Below the pieces are notes generated by a model. It was not told where the DNA came from, searched no databases, and saw only the letters and a list, made by a program, of their open reading frames with translations. This document shows positions 8,359 to 16,389 of a stretch of DNA of 64,000 bases, in pieces. The DNA comes from Actinomycetota bacterium (GTDB lineage: Bacteria; Actinomycetota; Acidimicrobiia; Acidimicrobiales; RAAP-2). How positions within the stretch are numbered: the stretch's first letter is position 1; every line of letters begins with the position of its first letter. Position numbers and translations under genes: made by a program. The stretch spans positions 1 to 64,000 of the forward strand of contig JARCRU010000037.1 in the NCBI GenBank assembly GCA_029850535.1, given 5' to 3'.

Positions 8359-8925
8359 TTAGAGCACGTGGCATTCGTAGAGAACGGCGACCCCGAGACC
8401 GACGTAGAGCCAAGGAATAGCGTTGCTCCCGTGGCGTTGTCCCCACTCTATGACGCGTGGGCGCGTCGCCATGGCCCAGGTGAGCGCGACGAAGAGCAAT
8501 TGCCAGAGGACGAAGACGACGCCGAGGGCGACGTCACGCAGGGGGCCATTGGCACGAAGCAGGGGTATCCACACCGCGAGATTGTCGCCGCCAAGACCTA
8601 TTGTGATGAGGAATGTTGTAACGCTCCCGCGTCGAGGGGATTCGCGCGACTCGTCACGGCGGTGGCGCCAACTGCGCCACGCGAGCGCCCAGGGGGCAAT
8701 GGCCAAAAGCCCCACCCACCGCAGCGGAACGACCGCCAAGGTGGAACCGACCGCCGCCGCGAGGACGAACAGGGTGACGACCGCGGTGCTCTGAGCGCTG
8801 GTGACCCTCGAGAATCGTTCCCTCGGCGTCATCGTGAGTTGCGCGGCGAAGGCGAAGAGATTATCGATCATGGTGCCGACGTAGGCGAAAGACCCCAGCA
8901 GGATCAGGGCCAGTAGTGATCGCAC
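8359..8925 (-). CDS. CadD-family cadmium resistance/amino acid efflux-type membrane protein
   Basis: A 188-residue integral membrane protein with about five or six helices. The segments GTMIDNLFAFAAQ and GLGGDNLAVWIPLL, two acidic-asparagine motifs in separate helices, match the CadD family (LysE-like superfamily). Family members confer cadmium resistance or act as small transporters; the substrate here is unknown. The GTG at 8925 is chosen because TAATGT (complement of 8933-8938) lies 7 nt before it. An upstream in-frame start at 8970 would run into the promoter area of the divergent threonine dehydratase gene. Confidence 0.75.
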   Translation of the reverse strand: MRSLLALILLGSFAYVGTMIDNLFAFAAQLTMTPRERFSRVTSAQSTAVVTLFVLAAAVGSTLAVVPLRWVGLLAIAPWALAWRSWRHRRDESRESPRRGSVTTFLITIGLGGDNLAVWIPLLRANGPLRDVALGVVFVLWQLLFVALTWAMATRPRVIEWGQRHGSNAIPWLYVGLGVAVLYECHVL

Positions 8926-8986
8926 CGCTTTGACATTACTGGCCGGTACTGATTCGCCGCCGTTCCTCAAGGATAGTGTTGACGAG

Positions 8987-9961
8987 ATGATGCGTCACGT
9001 TGAAGCGCCCTCCGCCGAGCAACTAGATGCGGCGGCCCGGGTCGTCGCCGACCATTTGGAATCCACGCCGACCGTCACCCTGAACCTGCGGGGTCGGTCG
9101 GTGCTCGCCAAGCTCGAGAGTGTGCAGATTACGGGCTCGTTCAAAATCCGCGGCGCTCTCGCCGCGATTGACGCCGCGCATCGTGATGATCCCCACGGGG
9201 CCGTCATCACCTCATCGGCGGGCAATCACGGCTTGGGTATCGCGCACGCGTCGAGCATCTTGCACGTGCCCGCCACCGTCGTCGTGCCGGCGAATGCGTC
9301 GGCGGCCAAGGTCAAGAAGCTTCGTAACTACGAGATCGAACTCATCATGTTCGGCTCGTCCTACGATGAGGCGCAGGCGCACGCCATTGAACTCGCCGCG
9401 ACTCGTTGCATCCGTTACATCTCTCCCTTCAATGACACCAACGTCATCGCCGGGCAGGCGACGGTTTTCGCTGAGATGCTCGCCCAAGCACCGGAAATCG
9501 AGCACATCGTGGTGCCCGTGGGCGGCGGCGGATTGGTGTCGGGCGTCCTACTCGCTCGCGCGCGCCACGGTCGCGATGACGTGCGCGTGACCGGCATCCA
9601 ACCCGAGGCCAGCGCGGCGATGTACCACGTCTTGCGAGGCACCACGATGGCTGAGGTTCAACATCTCCCCACGATCGCCGACGGTCTCGCCGGTGGTGGA
9701 GATGACGGCGCGGTGACGAACGAACTCGTCGCCGCCCACCACGTGCCCCTGGTGTTGGTGCCCGAACGACTCATCCGCCAGGGCGTGCGCGAGGCCGCGG
9801 AGTCCAATGGCCTGGTGCTCGAGGGATCGGCCTCGGCGCCCTACGCCGCCATCGTTCACGCGCTGGTGGATGATCTCGATTCGCGGATTGGCTTCATCGC
9901 GAGTGGGCGCAACATCGCCCACGAGCTCCTGGTCGAACTGCTCTCTGAGCCCCTCCACTGA
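8987..9961 (+). CDS. Threonine/serine dehydratase family PLP enzyme
   Basis: A 324-residue fold-type II PLP enzyme. The lysine motif is TGSFKIRGA, the substrate loop is SSAGNHGLGIA, and the phosphate-binding glycine loop is VGGGGLVSG. It lacks a C-terminal ACT domain, so it looks like a catabolic or biodegradative-size threonine ammonia-lyase (threonine to 2-oxobutyrate plus ammonia). Serine dehydratase or serine racemase activity is also possible. If it makes 2-oxobutyrate, it would feed isoleucine synthesis by the ilv genes further right. The start follows TAGTGT (8974-8979) by 7 nt; a second ATG comes immediately after. Confidence 0.85.
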   Translation: MMRHVEAPSAEQLDAAARVVADHLESTPTVTLNLRGRSVLAKLESVQITGSFKIRGALAAIDAAHRDDPHGAVITSSAGNHGLGIAHASSILHVPATVVVPANASAAKVKKLRNYEIELIMFGSSYDEAQAHAIELAATRCIRYISPFNDTNVIAGQATVFAEMLAQAPEIEHIVVPVGGGGLVSGVLLARARHGRDDVRVTGIQPEASAAMYHVLRGTTMAEVQHLPTIADGLAGGGDDGAVTNELVAAHHVPLVLVPERLIRQGVREAAESNGLVLEGSASAPYAAIVHALVDDLDSRIGFIASGRNIAHELLVELLSEPLH

Positions 9962-10006
9962 GATCCGTCGAAGGGGTACCTCACCGAGGACCGTTAGGGT
10001 GAGCCT

Positions 10007-10810
10007 GTGAAGTCAAAGCGCCGCCTCGTCTCATGGAGCGCTCTGGTGATCTCGGTAGTGCTACTGATCGCCACGGTGGTGTCATTGTCGTCCAATTCCT
10101 CCTCGTCGCGCGTTGATTCGCTGGCTCTCGACGGGCGCACCCCGCACGGCGTGGAGCTCGCACTCTCGTTGTCGACGAGCGGATCGCTGCGCACGTCGGG
10201 CACCATCTGGCTCGACCTCACCACGAGTGCGGCGCGCGCGACATTGCTGGTGCCGGTGCTGACGGCGGCTACCGAGTTCGACGCCCGGGTGGTGGGGCGG
10301 CGGATCTATCTGACCTCGCCCAATCTGGCGAACGCCGCGGGACCCGTGTGGTACGTGGATAACCTGCAGTGGCCGTCACTGCGCGCCCTCGGACCGATCC
10401 TGCTCAAGCCCAACACGGCGCTCTTGACCCTGCTCGCCAATGCCCGGATTACCCACCACGGCACCTCCACGATTTACGAGATGAAGCGTAAGAATATCTC
10501 CCTGGGTACCTTCTCGCCGAAGGCGAAATCACCCACCCTGCCGGGGATTCTGGACCTGATCCTTTCGACCGGTCCCCAGGGGGAGGTCACCGCACTGTGG
10601 GCTCGGTTGACCTCGAACTCCGACACCACGACCGTGAATCTGCGCGTGCTCGCCTACAATCCTCGCGTATCGATCACCGTCCCCACGACCTCGAACGCCA
10701 CGGTTCCCGCGGGCCCACTGCTGAATCAGTTGGTCAAGAGCGGAGCGCTGGGATCACTCGTCCTCCCGGCGCAACTCCTGCAGTTGCTCTCGCACGCCCA
10801 ACTAGGTTGA
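10007..10810 (+). CDS. Membrane-anchored extracytoplasmic protein, unknown function
   Basis: A 267-residue protein with a basic start (KSKRR), one hydrophobic helix at about residues 10-28 and no lipobox cysteine, so probably an N-terminally anchored or secreted protein. The rest is beta-rich, with repeated Thr/Ser/Leu stretches, loosely reminiscent of mycobacterial LppX/LprG-type envelope proteins. I cannot support that homology firmly. The GTG start follows TAGGGT (9995-10000) by 6 nt, so it reads as leaderless. The next gene starts 4 bp after its stop. Confidence 0.7.
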   Translation: MKSKRRLVSWSALVISVVLLIATVVSLSSNSSSSRVDSLALDGRTPHGVELALSLSTSGSLRTSGTIWLDLTTSAARATLLVPVLTAATEFDARVVGRRIYLTSPNLANAAGPVWYVDNLQWPSLRALGPILLKPNTALLTLLANARITHHGTSTIYEMKRKNISLGTFSPKAKSPTLPGILDLILSTGPQGEVTALWARLTSNSDTTTVNLRVLAYNPRVSITVPTTSNATVPAGPLLNQLVKSGALGSLVLPAQLLQLLSHAQLG

Positions 10811-10814
10811 GGGC

Positions 10815-11450
10815 GTGAACGTTCACGCTGAACCGCGCTGGCCCGCGTCGTTGGCCCTACTCGCCTGCGTCGCGTTGTACTTCGTTCTGCCCAATCGGCT
10901 CGTGATCGGGCCGCGGTGGCTCATCCCGGTACTGATCATTTTGGTGTTGATCCCGCTCTCACTTCGCCGCCATCGCCACCCTGACGAGTCGCCGAGGGTT
11001 CGCCAGTCGACCCTCGCGTTGATCGGGCTGGTCACCGTGGCCAACGTCACGTCGATGGTCATGCTCGTCCAGCGTCTGTTGGACACGTCGGTGTCCCAGG
11101 GGCGCGCGTTGATCTATTCGGCCGTCTCGGTGTGGCTCACCAATGTCATCATCTACGGCGTCTGGTTCTGGGAGATTGATCGCGGCGGGCCGACCCGCCG
11201 CGCCGCGGGCGCGAAGGAGGTGTACGACCTACAGTTTCCCCAACTCGAGAATCCCCAATTGGCGCCGAAAAATTGGGAGCCGAAATTCACCGACTATCTC
11301 TACACGTCCTTCGCCAATGGGACGAGCTTCGCACCAGCGGACGCCATGCCCCTCTCGCGTCGGATGAAGGTGCTCTTCGTCACGGAGTCGATGGTCTCCT
11401 TCATCACCATCGCCGTCGTCGCGGCACGTGCGGTGAACATCCTGAAGTAG
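10815..11450 (+). CDS. Four-helix membrane protein, DUF1345-like
   Basis: A 211-residue protein with about four or five hydrophobic helices. It has the conserved actinobacterial segments WFWEIDRGGP, then DYLYTSFANGTSF and a final helix ending VVAARAVNIL. This pattern resembles the uncharacterised DUF1345 or potassium-channel-like membrane family; the function is unknown. The GTG follows TAGGTT (10803-10808) by 6 nt. That hexamer lies across the stop codon of the upstream gene, so this gene may have its own leaderless promoter inside the operon. Confidence 0.75.
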   Translation: MNVHAEPRWPASLALLACVALYFVLPNRLVIGPRWLIPVLIILVLIPLSLRRHRHPDESPRVRQSTLALIGLVTVANVTSMVMLVQRLLDTSVSQGRALIYSAVSVWLTNVIIYGVWFWEIDRGGPTRRAAGAKEVYDLQFPQLENPQLAPKNWEPKFTDYLYTSFANGTSFAPADAMPLSRRMKVLFVTESMVSFITIAVVAARAVNILK

Positions 11451-11506
11451 TCCTGTGGACCACGTAGCGCAACTCGCCCGTACCTGGTGGATCGAGGTTC
11501 GCTGCC

Positions 11507-11989
11507 TCAGAGCTTGTAGCCAATGGTGCGCAAGAAAGTCCGACGCACGGCTTTGTCGTGCTCCGTTTCGATACCAGCGGGCGCCACGCCGTCCACCACC
11601 CCAAGAATCCCTCGCCCAAGGTCGGTCTGTGCGACGAGAACTTCGAGCGGATTCGCCGTCGCGCAATGGATCGTGCAGACCTCGGGAACCTGTTTGATGG
11701 CAGTGAGCACGTTGAGGGGGAAGGCGTTCCTCAGGTACGCGATGAAGCAGTGTCCCGCGCCAATTGACTCGGCATTGCGCGCCGCGAGGTCCTCGAGGTC
11801 GGGGGCATTGCCCGACGTGCGTACGAGGCAGGGTCCGGAGGCTTCACAGAATGCGAGCCCGAATTCCGGGTACTCACTCGCCCCGACGAGAACCTCATGC
11901 AGATCCTCAACCGTCTTGATGAAGTGTGCTTGGCCCACAATGACGTTGAGTCCACTGGGCACCTCTACGGTGACGGCACTGAGTTCCAT
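11507..11989 (-). CDS. Adenosine-specific kinase family protein
   Basis: A 160-residue protein matching the small adenosine-specific kinase family first described from archaea. Recognisable segments are GQAHFIKTVEDL, EFGLAFCEASGP, IGAGHCFIAYL and the PEVCTIHCATANP stretch. The family was assigned from structure and ligand binding; its physiological role is poorly defined. Length equals the family norm when the ATG at 11989 is used, which has an excellent ribosome site (GGGAGG, 5 nt spacing). An upstream in-frame start at 12031 is less likely. The gene stands alone. Confidence 0.85.
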   Translation of the reverse strand: MELSAVTVEVPSGLNVIVGQAHFIKTVEDLHEVLVGASEYPEFGLAFCEASGPCLVRTSGNAPDLEDLAARNAESIGAGHCFIAYLRNAFPLNVLTAIKQVPEVCTIHCATANPLEVLVAQTDLGRGILGVVDGVAPAGIETEHDKAVRRTFLRTIGYKL

Positions 11990-12254
11990 GACAACCTCCC
12001 GTTGAGTGGCACCACTACCACGCCCGACCATCGACGCCGAAGCGACAAATGGGTCGATGGGCGAGAAGGACTAAAGCCTCCTCTTATGGGGCTCTCGCGA
12101 CGTGGTCGTCTCGATCCGCGCGAGTGAGAACTCGTGTCGTCGCGCGACTGTGGTGGGGTGCCTCTCGCCGCGTCACTTCGTGGCACGGCCACGTCTCTCG
12201 GCGCCGCGGAGAGATCGGGCGATGGGTGCCCGTCGCCCGAGAGCGCTCGTGGAT
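11990..12254. other. Intergenic stretch without a supported gene
   Basis: Apart from the inverted repeat at 12028-12060 and the ribosome site of the minus-strand kinase-like gene, nothing convincing was found. Short open frames exist on the plus strand, but their translations are Arg/Ser-rich and look like out-of-frame GC-rich sequence. No tRNA T-loop or known RNA signature was seen. Confidence 0.4.
12028..12060. repeat. Inverted repeat upstream of the adenosine-kinase-like gene
   Basis: CCATCGAC (12028-12035) and GTCGATGG (12053-12060) are perfect 8-bp arms separated by 17 nt, 39-71 bp before the ATG at 11989. This could be an operator or a hairpin in the 5' leader. No T run follows. Confidence 0.4.
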
Positions 12255-12590
12255 TCAGTCGTGCGAGGGCGTTGGCGGGTCGGGTGGACCGAAACGGCGA
12301 ATCACCTCGTCTTCAAGGGTTCGACGCCGCTGTCGCAACTCGTACCCGTTCGCTCGCGCACCGCGGAGGGCGAAGGGCTGGCTGAGTTGATGCAGGCCCC
12401 GTCTGCGGACCTCGGGAAACTTCCATCCAATAATGAACAACAGTCCCATGGCCAGTAGGGGAACGATCACTAACACGAAGGAGACGATGGCGACGTAGAA
12501 AATGACACACCCCCGCTGGCAATTGGCCCCGAGAAATCGCTCGTTGCGCTCTCGAACGCTCCGCTGTGGACAGTATCGCACCAATTTCAC
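12255..12590 (-). CDS. Possible small membrane protein, start uncertain
   Basis: The minus-strand frame stays open from 12797, but its first 65 residues are Arg-rich and look non-coding. From about residue 97 of that frame it encodes a convincing membrane helix (FYVAIVSFVLVIVPLLAMGL) and a charged tail with LEDEVIRRFGPPD, which looks like real protein. The GTG at 12590 is only a guess (111 residues); no ribosome site or TANNNT hexamer marks a start. It could be a decayed gene. No homology is recognised. Confidence 0.35.
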   Translation of the reverse strand: MKLVRYCPQRSVRERNERFLGANCQRGCVIFYVAIVSFVLVIVPLLAMGLLFIIGWKFPEVRRRGLHQLSQPFALRGARANGYELRQRRRTLEDEVIRRFGPPDPPTPSHD

Positions 12591-12866
12591 GAAGTCGTTC
12601 AGGCGGACACTCGTTAGTCGAACGGGGGCGGGCCAGCGGGCTGGCCGGGACCGTACCCCCGGAGTAGCGGCGTCGCGCGCCACGAATCTCGGAACCCGCA
12701 TCGCACATCTGCCCCGATATTTCGCGTCGGCCGTTCTTCGTGGTTGTCGTCGAGGTTCCCTCGCGAGAAGTGGGTGCGTGGCGATACACCGTGGCATGTG
12801 CGCCGAGTGGGAGTCACCCCACTGGGTTCGTGCGGCGACGGCATCGAAGGGATCCGTCTCGTCGAG

Positions 12867-14255
12867 CTAGGCGCCCAACAAGCGCGTGAGGAGTTTCGAG
12901 GCCCGACTCGTGCGTCCGTGCCGGCGCTCGTAATGGTCGGCCCACGTGGCCAGTGCGATACCCGAATTGATGCCCAGCCACCGAAGCGGCTCGACCTCCC
13001 AACGGCGCACGGGGGCGTCGACGAAGGGCAACGAGCTCTGGGCGGTCTCAGTGTCGGGTGCCACGATGAGGTCAGCCAGGGCGTTGGCGCACACGTAACT
13101 GAGCGTCACGCCGTCGCCGGTGTAGCCGCCGGCGGCGCCCAGCCCACTATCGCGGTCGAGAGTGACGTAGGGGAACTTGTTGCGGGGCATAGCCAGGGGA
13201 CCACCCCAGCGATGCGTCACCTCGACGTCGAGCGTGGGGAAGAGCTCGATGAGTGATGAGGTGAGTTGGTCGAAGACGCCAGCGTTGGAGTCGAAGCGCG
13301 GTTCGACCGTAGAGCCAAAGTGATAGGGCGAACCACGTCCTCCGAAGGCCAGGCGATTGTCCGCGGTGCGCTGGCCGTAGACCAGAAGGTGTCGTTCGTC
13401 GCTCCACGTGGGGAAGGAATCGAAACCGTAGTGCGTCCACCATTCGCGCGAGAGCGGAGCGGTGGCGATCATGAGGGAATAGAGCGGCACGACGCTGCGA
13501 CGCTGTCGAGGCTGGGTCGGTGTGAAGCCTTCGGTGGCGCGCACGACAACGTCGGCGCGCACGGTGCCGTGAATGGTGCTGACGTGGGGGCGCCGTGATC
13601 CCTTTCCCGCGAGGACCCTAGTCGCTTCGGTATTTTCGTATATCGCGGCGCCGCGACGCTCGACGGCGCGGGCCAGTCCCCGTACGAGTCGCGCGGGTTG
13701 GAGGCGTGCGCAGTGCGGGGAGTAGGTCGCGCCGCGAGCCCCGTCGAGCCAAGCGAACTCTCGCAATTCCGCAGCGTCGATCCAGCGCAGGTCGTCCTCG
13801 CCCACCCCGTGATGTCGAGCGAGCTCGAGTTCACCCTGAGCTCGGGCTTCTTGTAGGGGCGAGCGCGCGAAGGATAGCGTGCCACCCTGGGCGAAGTCGC
13901 ACTCGATGCCCTCCTCGTGCGCTGCGGCGCCCAGAGACGCGACCGACTCTTGGAGCACGAGTCGCTGTCGGGTGTAGGCATCGATCCCGTAGGCGTCGAT
14001 CACCGAGGCGGCGGGGGCGGGGAAGAGCGCCGAGGCCCACCCACCGTTGCGGCCCGACGCGCCGAATCCACACACTCGCGCCTCGAGGACGCACACGCGC
14101 AGGTGAGGATCACGTCGTAGAAGTTCTCGAGCCGTCCACAGGCCCGTGTAGCCACCGCCGACGATTGCCACGTCAACGTCAACGTCGCCCCGCAGTGATG
14201 GCCGGGGCGACGTTGCTTCAGTCTGTGACCACCACAGTGATGGTGGCGGCTGCAT
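12867..14255 (-). CDS. FAD-dependent amine/amino-acid oxidase (DAO family)
   Basis: A 462-residue flavoprotein with the Rossmann dinucleotide motif VAIVGGGYTGLWTA near residue 30, the segment GFGASGRNGG typical of glycine oxidase/gamma-glutamylputrescine oxidase relatives, and a C-terminal AAGGYTGDGV FAD-binding motif. It would oxidise a primary or secondary amine, giving an aldehyde or oxo acid, ammonia and hydrogen peroxide. The start overlaps the stop of the aminotransferase gene as TGATG, so the two are translated together with the Lrp regulator upstream. Gamma-glutamylputrescine or another amine is plausible from context; the substrate is not proven. Confidence 0.82.
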   Translation of the reverse strand: MQPPPSLWWSQTEATSPRPSLRGDVDVDVAIVGGGYTGLWTARELLRRDPHLRVCVLEARVCGFGASGRNGGWASALFPAPAASVIDAYGIDAYTRQRLVLQESVASLGAAAHEEGIECDFAQGGTLSFARSPLQEARAQGELELARHHGVGEDDLRWIDAAELREFAWLDGARGATYSPHCARLQPARLVRGLARAVERRGAAIYENTEATRVLAGKGSRRPHVSTIHGTVRADVVVRATEGFTPTQPRQRRSVVPLYSLMIATAPLSREWWTHYGFDSFPTWSDERHLLVYGQRTADNRLAFGGRGSPYHFGSTVEPRFDSNAGVFDQLTSSLIELFPTLDVEVTHRWGGPLAMPRNKFPYVTLDRDSGLGAAGGYTGDGVTLSYVCANALADLIVAPDTETAQSSLPFVDAPVRRWEVEPLRWLGINSGIALATWADHYERRHGRTSRASKLLTRLLGA

Positions 14256-15676
14256 CAGACGTAGCGTCGAACGGCTTCCGTGAAGACGTCACGCAACGTG
14301 CCGACCATGAAGTCGATGTCCTCGCGCGTTGAGATCAACGGTGGGGCCAATTGCACCACGGGGTCGCCACGGTCGTCCGAGCGACAGATCAGTCCGCGCC
14401 GGAACATCTCGGGCGAGACGAATCCGCGCAGAAGTCGCTCGGCCTCCTCGCCCTGCCAGGTCTCCTTGGTCTCCTGGTCCTTGACCAGTTCGACTCCCCA
14501 GAAGTACCCCGTGCCACGCACGTCACCGACGATGGGTAGGTCCTTCAGGTCGTTCAGACTCTTACGGAAGTAGTCCTCATTGGCCATGACGTTGCCCAGG
14601 ATGTTCTCGCGCTCGATGATGCCGATGCTGGTCAGAGCCATGGTCGCCGCGAGGGGGTGTCCCGCCCAGGTGAAGCCGTGCTGGAAGGCCAGTTCGCCGC
14701 TCTGGAAGGGTTCGGCGAGACGGTCGGACACGATCATCGCCCCGAGCGGAGCGTAGCCCGCGGTAATACCCTTCGCGCAGGTGATGATGTCGGGAACGTA
14801 GTCGTACTTCTGGCCGCCGAACCAGGTACCCAAACGTCCGAAGGCGCAAATCACTTCGTCCGAGACGAGGATGACGCCGTAGCGGTCGCAAATCCTGCGC
14901 ACCTCCTGCCAGTACCCCGGGGGCGGGGTGAAGCACCCACCGGCATTCTGCACGGGCTCGAGGAAGACGGCAGCAACGGTCTCGGGCCCCTCGCGCAACA
15001 GGGCCTCCTCGATCTGCTGGGCCGACCAGAGGCCGAAGGCTTCAAAGTCGTCGGCGTGGACCTCGGCGCGGTAGAAGTTGACCGCGGGCACCTTGACCGC
15101 ACCCGGCACCAATGGTTCGAAGGGTTGGCGGTAGTTCTCGAGCGAGGTGATGGTCAGTGCGCCGAGGGTGGTGCCGTGATAGGCGATGTCGCGGCTAATG
15201 ACCTTGTACCGGTCGGTGTCGCCGCGCATCTTGTGATACTGCCGTGCGAGCTTCCAGGCGCTCTCGTTCGCTTCGGCCCCACCGGTGGTGAAGAAGACGC
15301 GATTCAGATCCCCGGGCGCGAGGCTGGCGACCTTCTCCGCGAGTTCGATCGCCTTGGGGTGCGCGTAGGTCCAAATTGGAAAGAACGTCAGGTTGTTGAT
15401 CGACTCGGCGGCGGCCTCCGCGAATTCGGGCCGACCGTGCCCTAGGGCGTTGGTGAACAGGCCCGAGATGCCGTCGAAGTACTCCTTGCCGTTCACGTCA
15501 TAGACGTGAACTCCCTCACCGCGAACGATGATGGGAATCTCGTTCTGCTCCGAGTAGGCGCCCATGCGCGACATTTGCAGCCATAGGTTGCGACGCGCAC
15601 GTTCAGAGTAGCTATGGCTCTCCTGGTGTTCACCACTGACGGCAATACCATCGGTGAAGATTTCATTGATACTCAT
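14255..15676 (-). CDS. Class III omega-aminotransferase (amine/beta-amino acid:pyruvate type)
   Basis: A 473-residue class III PLP aminotransferase. VLVSDEVICAFGRLGTWFG contains the PLP-ring aspartate, and the PLP lysine lies in CAKGITAGYAPLG. The N-terminal region and FFTTGGAEANESAWKLAR resemble putrescine- or beta-alanine:pyruvate aminotransferases. It would move an amino group from an amine to pyruvate, giving an aldehyde plus alanine. The aldehyde dehydrogenase and alanine dehydrogenase just across the divergent promoter fit those two products. Its start overlaps the regulator stop as ATGA. Confidence 0.88.
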   Translation of the reverse strand: MSINEIFTDGIAVSGEHQESHSYSERARRNLWLQMSRMGAYSEQNEIPIIVRGEGVHVYDVNGKEYFDGISGLFTNALGHGRPEFAEAAAESINNLTFFPIWTYAHPKAIELAEKVASLAPGDLNRVFFTTGGAEANESAWKLARQYHKMRGDTDRYKVISRDIAYHGTTLGALTITSLENYRQPFEPLVPGAVKVPAVNFYRAEVHADDFEAFGLWSAQQIEEALLREGPETVAAVFLEPVQNAGGCFTPPPGYWQEVRRICDRYGVILVSDEVICAFGRLGTWFGGQKYDYVPDIITCAKGITAGYAPLGAMIVSDRLAEPFQSGELAFQHGFTWAGHPLAATMALTSIGIIERENILGNVMANEDYFRKSLNDLKDLPIVGDVRGTGYFWGVELVKDQETKETWQGEEAERLLRGFVSPEMFRRGLICRSDDRGDPVVQLAPPLISTREDIDFMVGTLRDVFTEAVRRYV

Positions 15677-16194
15677 TTAGTTCCCCAAGCGTAGGTCTGT
15701 TTTGAAAGTTTCAAATACAGAAAGGTTTCAACTTCGGTCACCCCGGGAATACTCCGGATGGAGTCATTCAAGAGGTGCACCAATGCGTTGTCGTCGAGGG
15801 CGATGACCTCGGCGATGATGTCGAAGCTGCCCGCGGTCATGACCACGTAGTTCGCTTCATCGATGGCCGCTACCTGATCGGCCACCAGTCGGACGTCACC
15901 ATGAACTCGGATGCCGATCAATGCTTCTCGGCCGTAGCCGAGCTGCAAAGGGTCGGTAATCGCGACAATCTGCATGACGCCCGCGTCTTTGAGTCGCTGA
16001 ACGCGCCGACGCACGCCCGCTTCCGAAAGACCGACTTCGTCAGCAATCGCACCGTAGGGTCGTCGGCCATCGCGCTGCAGGAGCCCGATGATCTTGCGAT
16101 CAATCGAGTCGAGCGAGCCCGGTACGGCGACCAATTCCATGGGGGAATGGTCGATGTCCTTGGCACTTGACTTCTTAGGTTTGGCTGCTGGCAT
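15673..16194 (-). CDS. Lrp/AsnC-family transcriptional regulator
   Basis: About 173 residues: a Lys-rich N-terminal tail, an Lrp-type helix-turn-helix (DRKIIGLLQRDGR, then GLSEAGVRRRVQRL), and a C-terminal RAM/ligand-binding domain. The ATG at 16194 is preferred because GGGAG precedes it by 7 nt; an in-frame ATG at 16218 is an alternative. It leads the aminotransferase/oxidase operon and is divergent from the aldehyde and alanine dehydrogenases, so it probably senses an amino acid or amine and controls both directions. Confidence 0.9.
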   Translation of the reverse strand: MPAAKPKKSSAKDIDHSPMELVAVPGSLDSIDRKIIGLLQRDGRRPYGAIADEVGLSEAGVRRRVQRLKDAGVMQIVAITDPLQLGYGREALIGIRVHGDVRLVADQVAAIDEANYVVMTAGSFDIIAEVIALDDNALVHLLNDSIRSIPGVTEVETFLYLKLSKQTYAWGTK

Positions 16195-16243
16195 TGGTTG
16201 CTCCCGCTCGGTCGTCATTGACGCCCAGACTGCGGATAGAGCA

Positions 16244-16286
16244 ACTATAGCGGGATTTGACGCCTATATCAGTGGCCAATTGTCAA
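16244..16286. promoter_or_regulatory. Divergent control region: TATAGT hexamer and TTGAC/GTCAA repeat
   Basis: On the minus strand TATAGT (complement of 16244-16249) lies about 50 nt before the regulator start and is the best -10 candidate. TTGAC (16257-16261) and GTCAA (16282-16286) form an inverted pair with a 20-bp spacing across the AT-richest part of this region. That is suitable for an Lrp-type dimer, though the match to a known Lrp site is not clear. Confidence 0.4.
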
Positions 16287-16351
16287 TTCTGTGTTAAAAA
16301 CCCTTGTGAAGAGTTGCTCATGCTATGAATCTCTGGCAGAGTGACAGTCGA

Positions 16352-16369
16352 CGTGACACAGAGGTCACG
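16352..16369. repeat. Inverted repeat just before the aldehyde dehydrogenase ribosome site
   Basis: CGTGAC (16352-16357) and GTCACG (16364-16369) are perfect 6-bp arms around a 6-nt spacer. The repeat lies 20 bp before the ATG of the aldehyde dehydrogenase gene and downstream of a TGCTATGAA extended -10-like sequence. It may be an operator or a 5' leader hairpin. Confidence 0.4.
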
Positions 16370-16389
16370 AGGAAATTTTAGGGGGCATC

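Noticed and set aside
12301-12330. GGTTCGACGCC resembling a tRNA T-loop
   Set aside because: No acceptor, D or anticodon stems could be built around it; no tRNA was found anywhere in the window.
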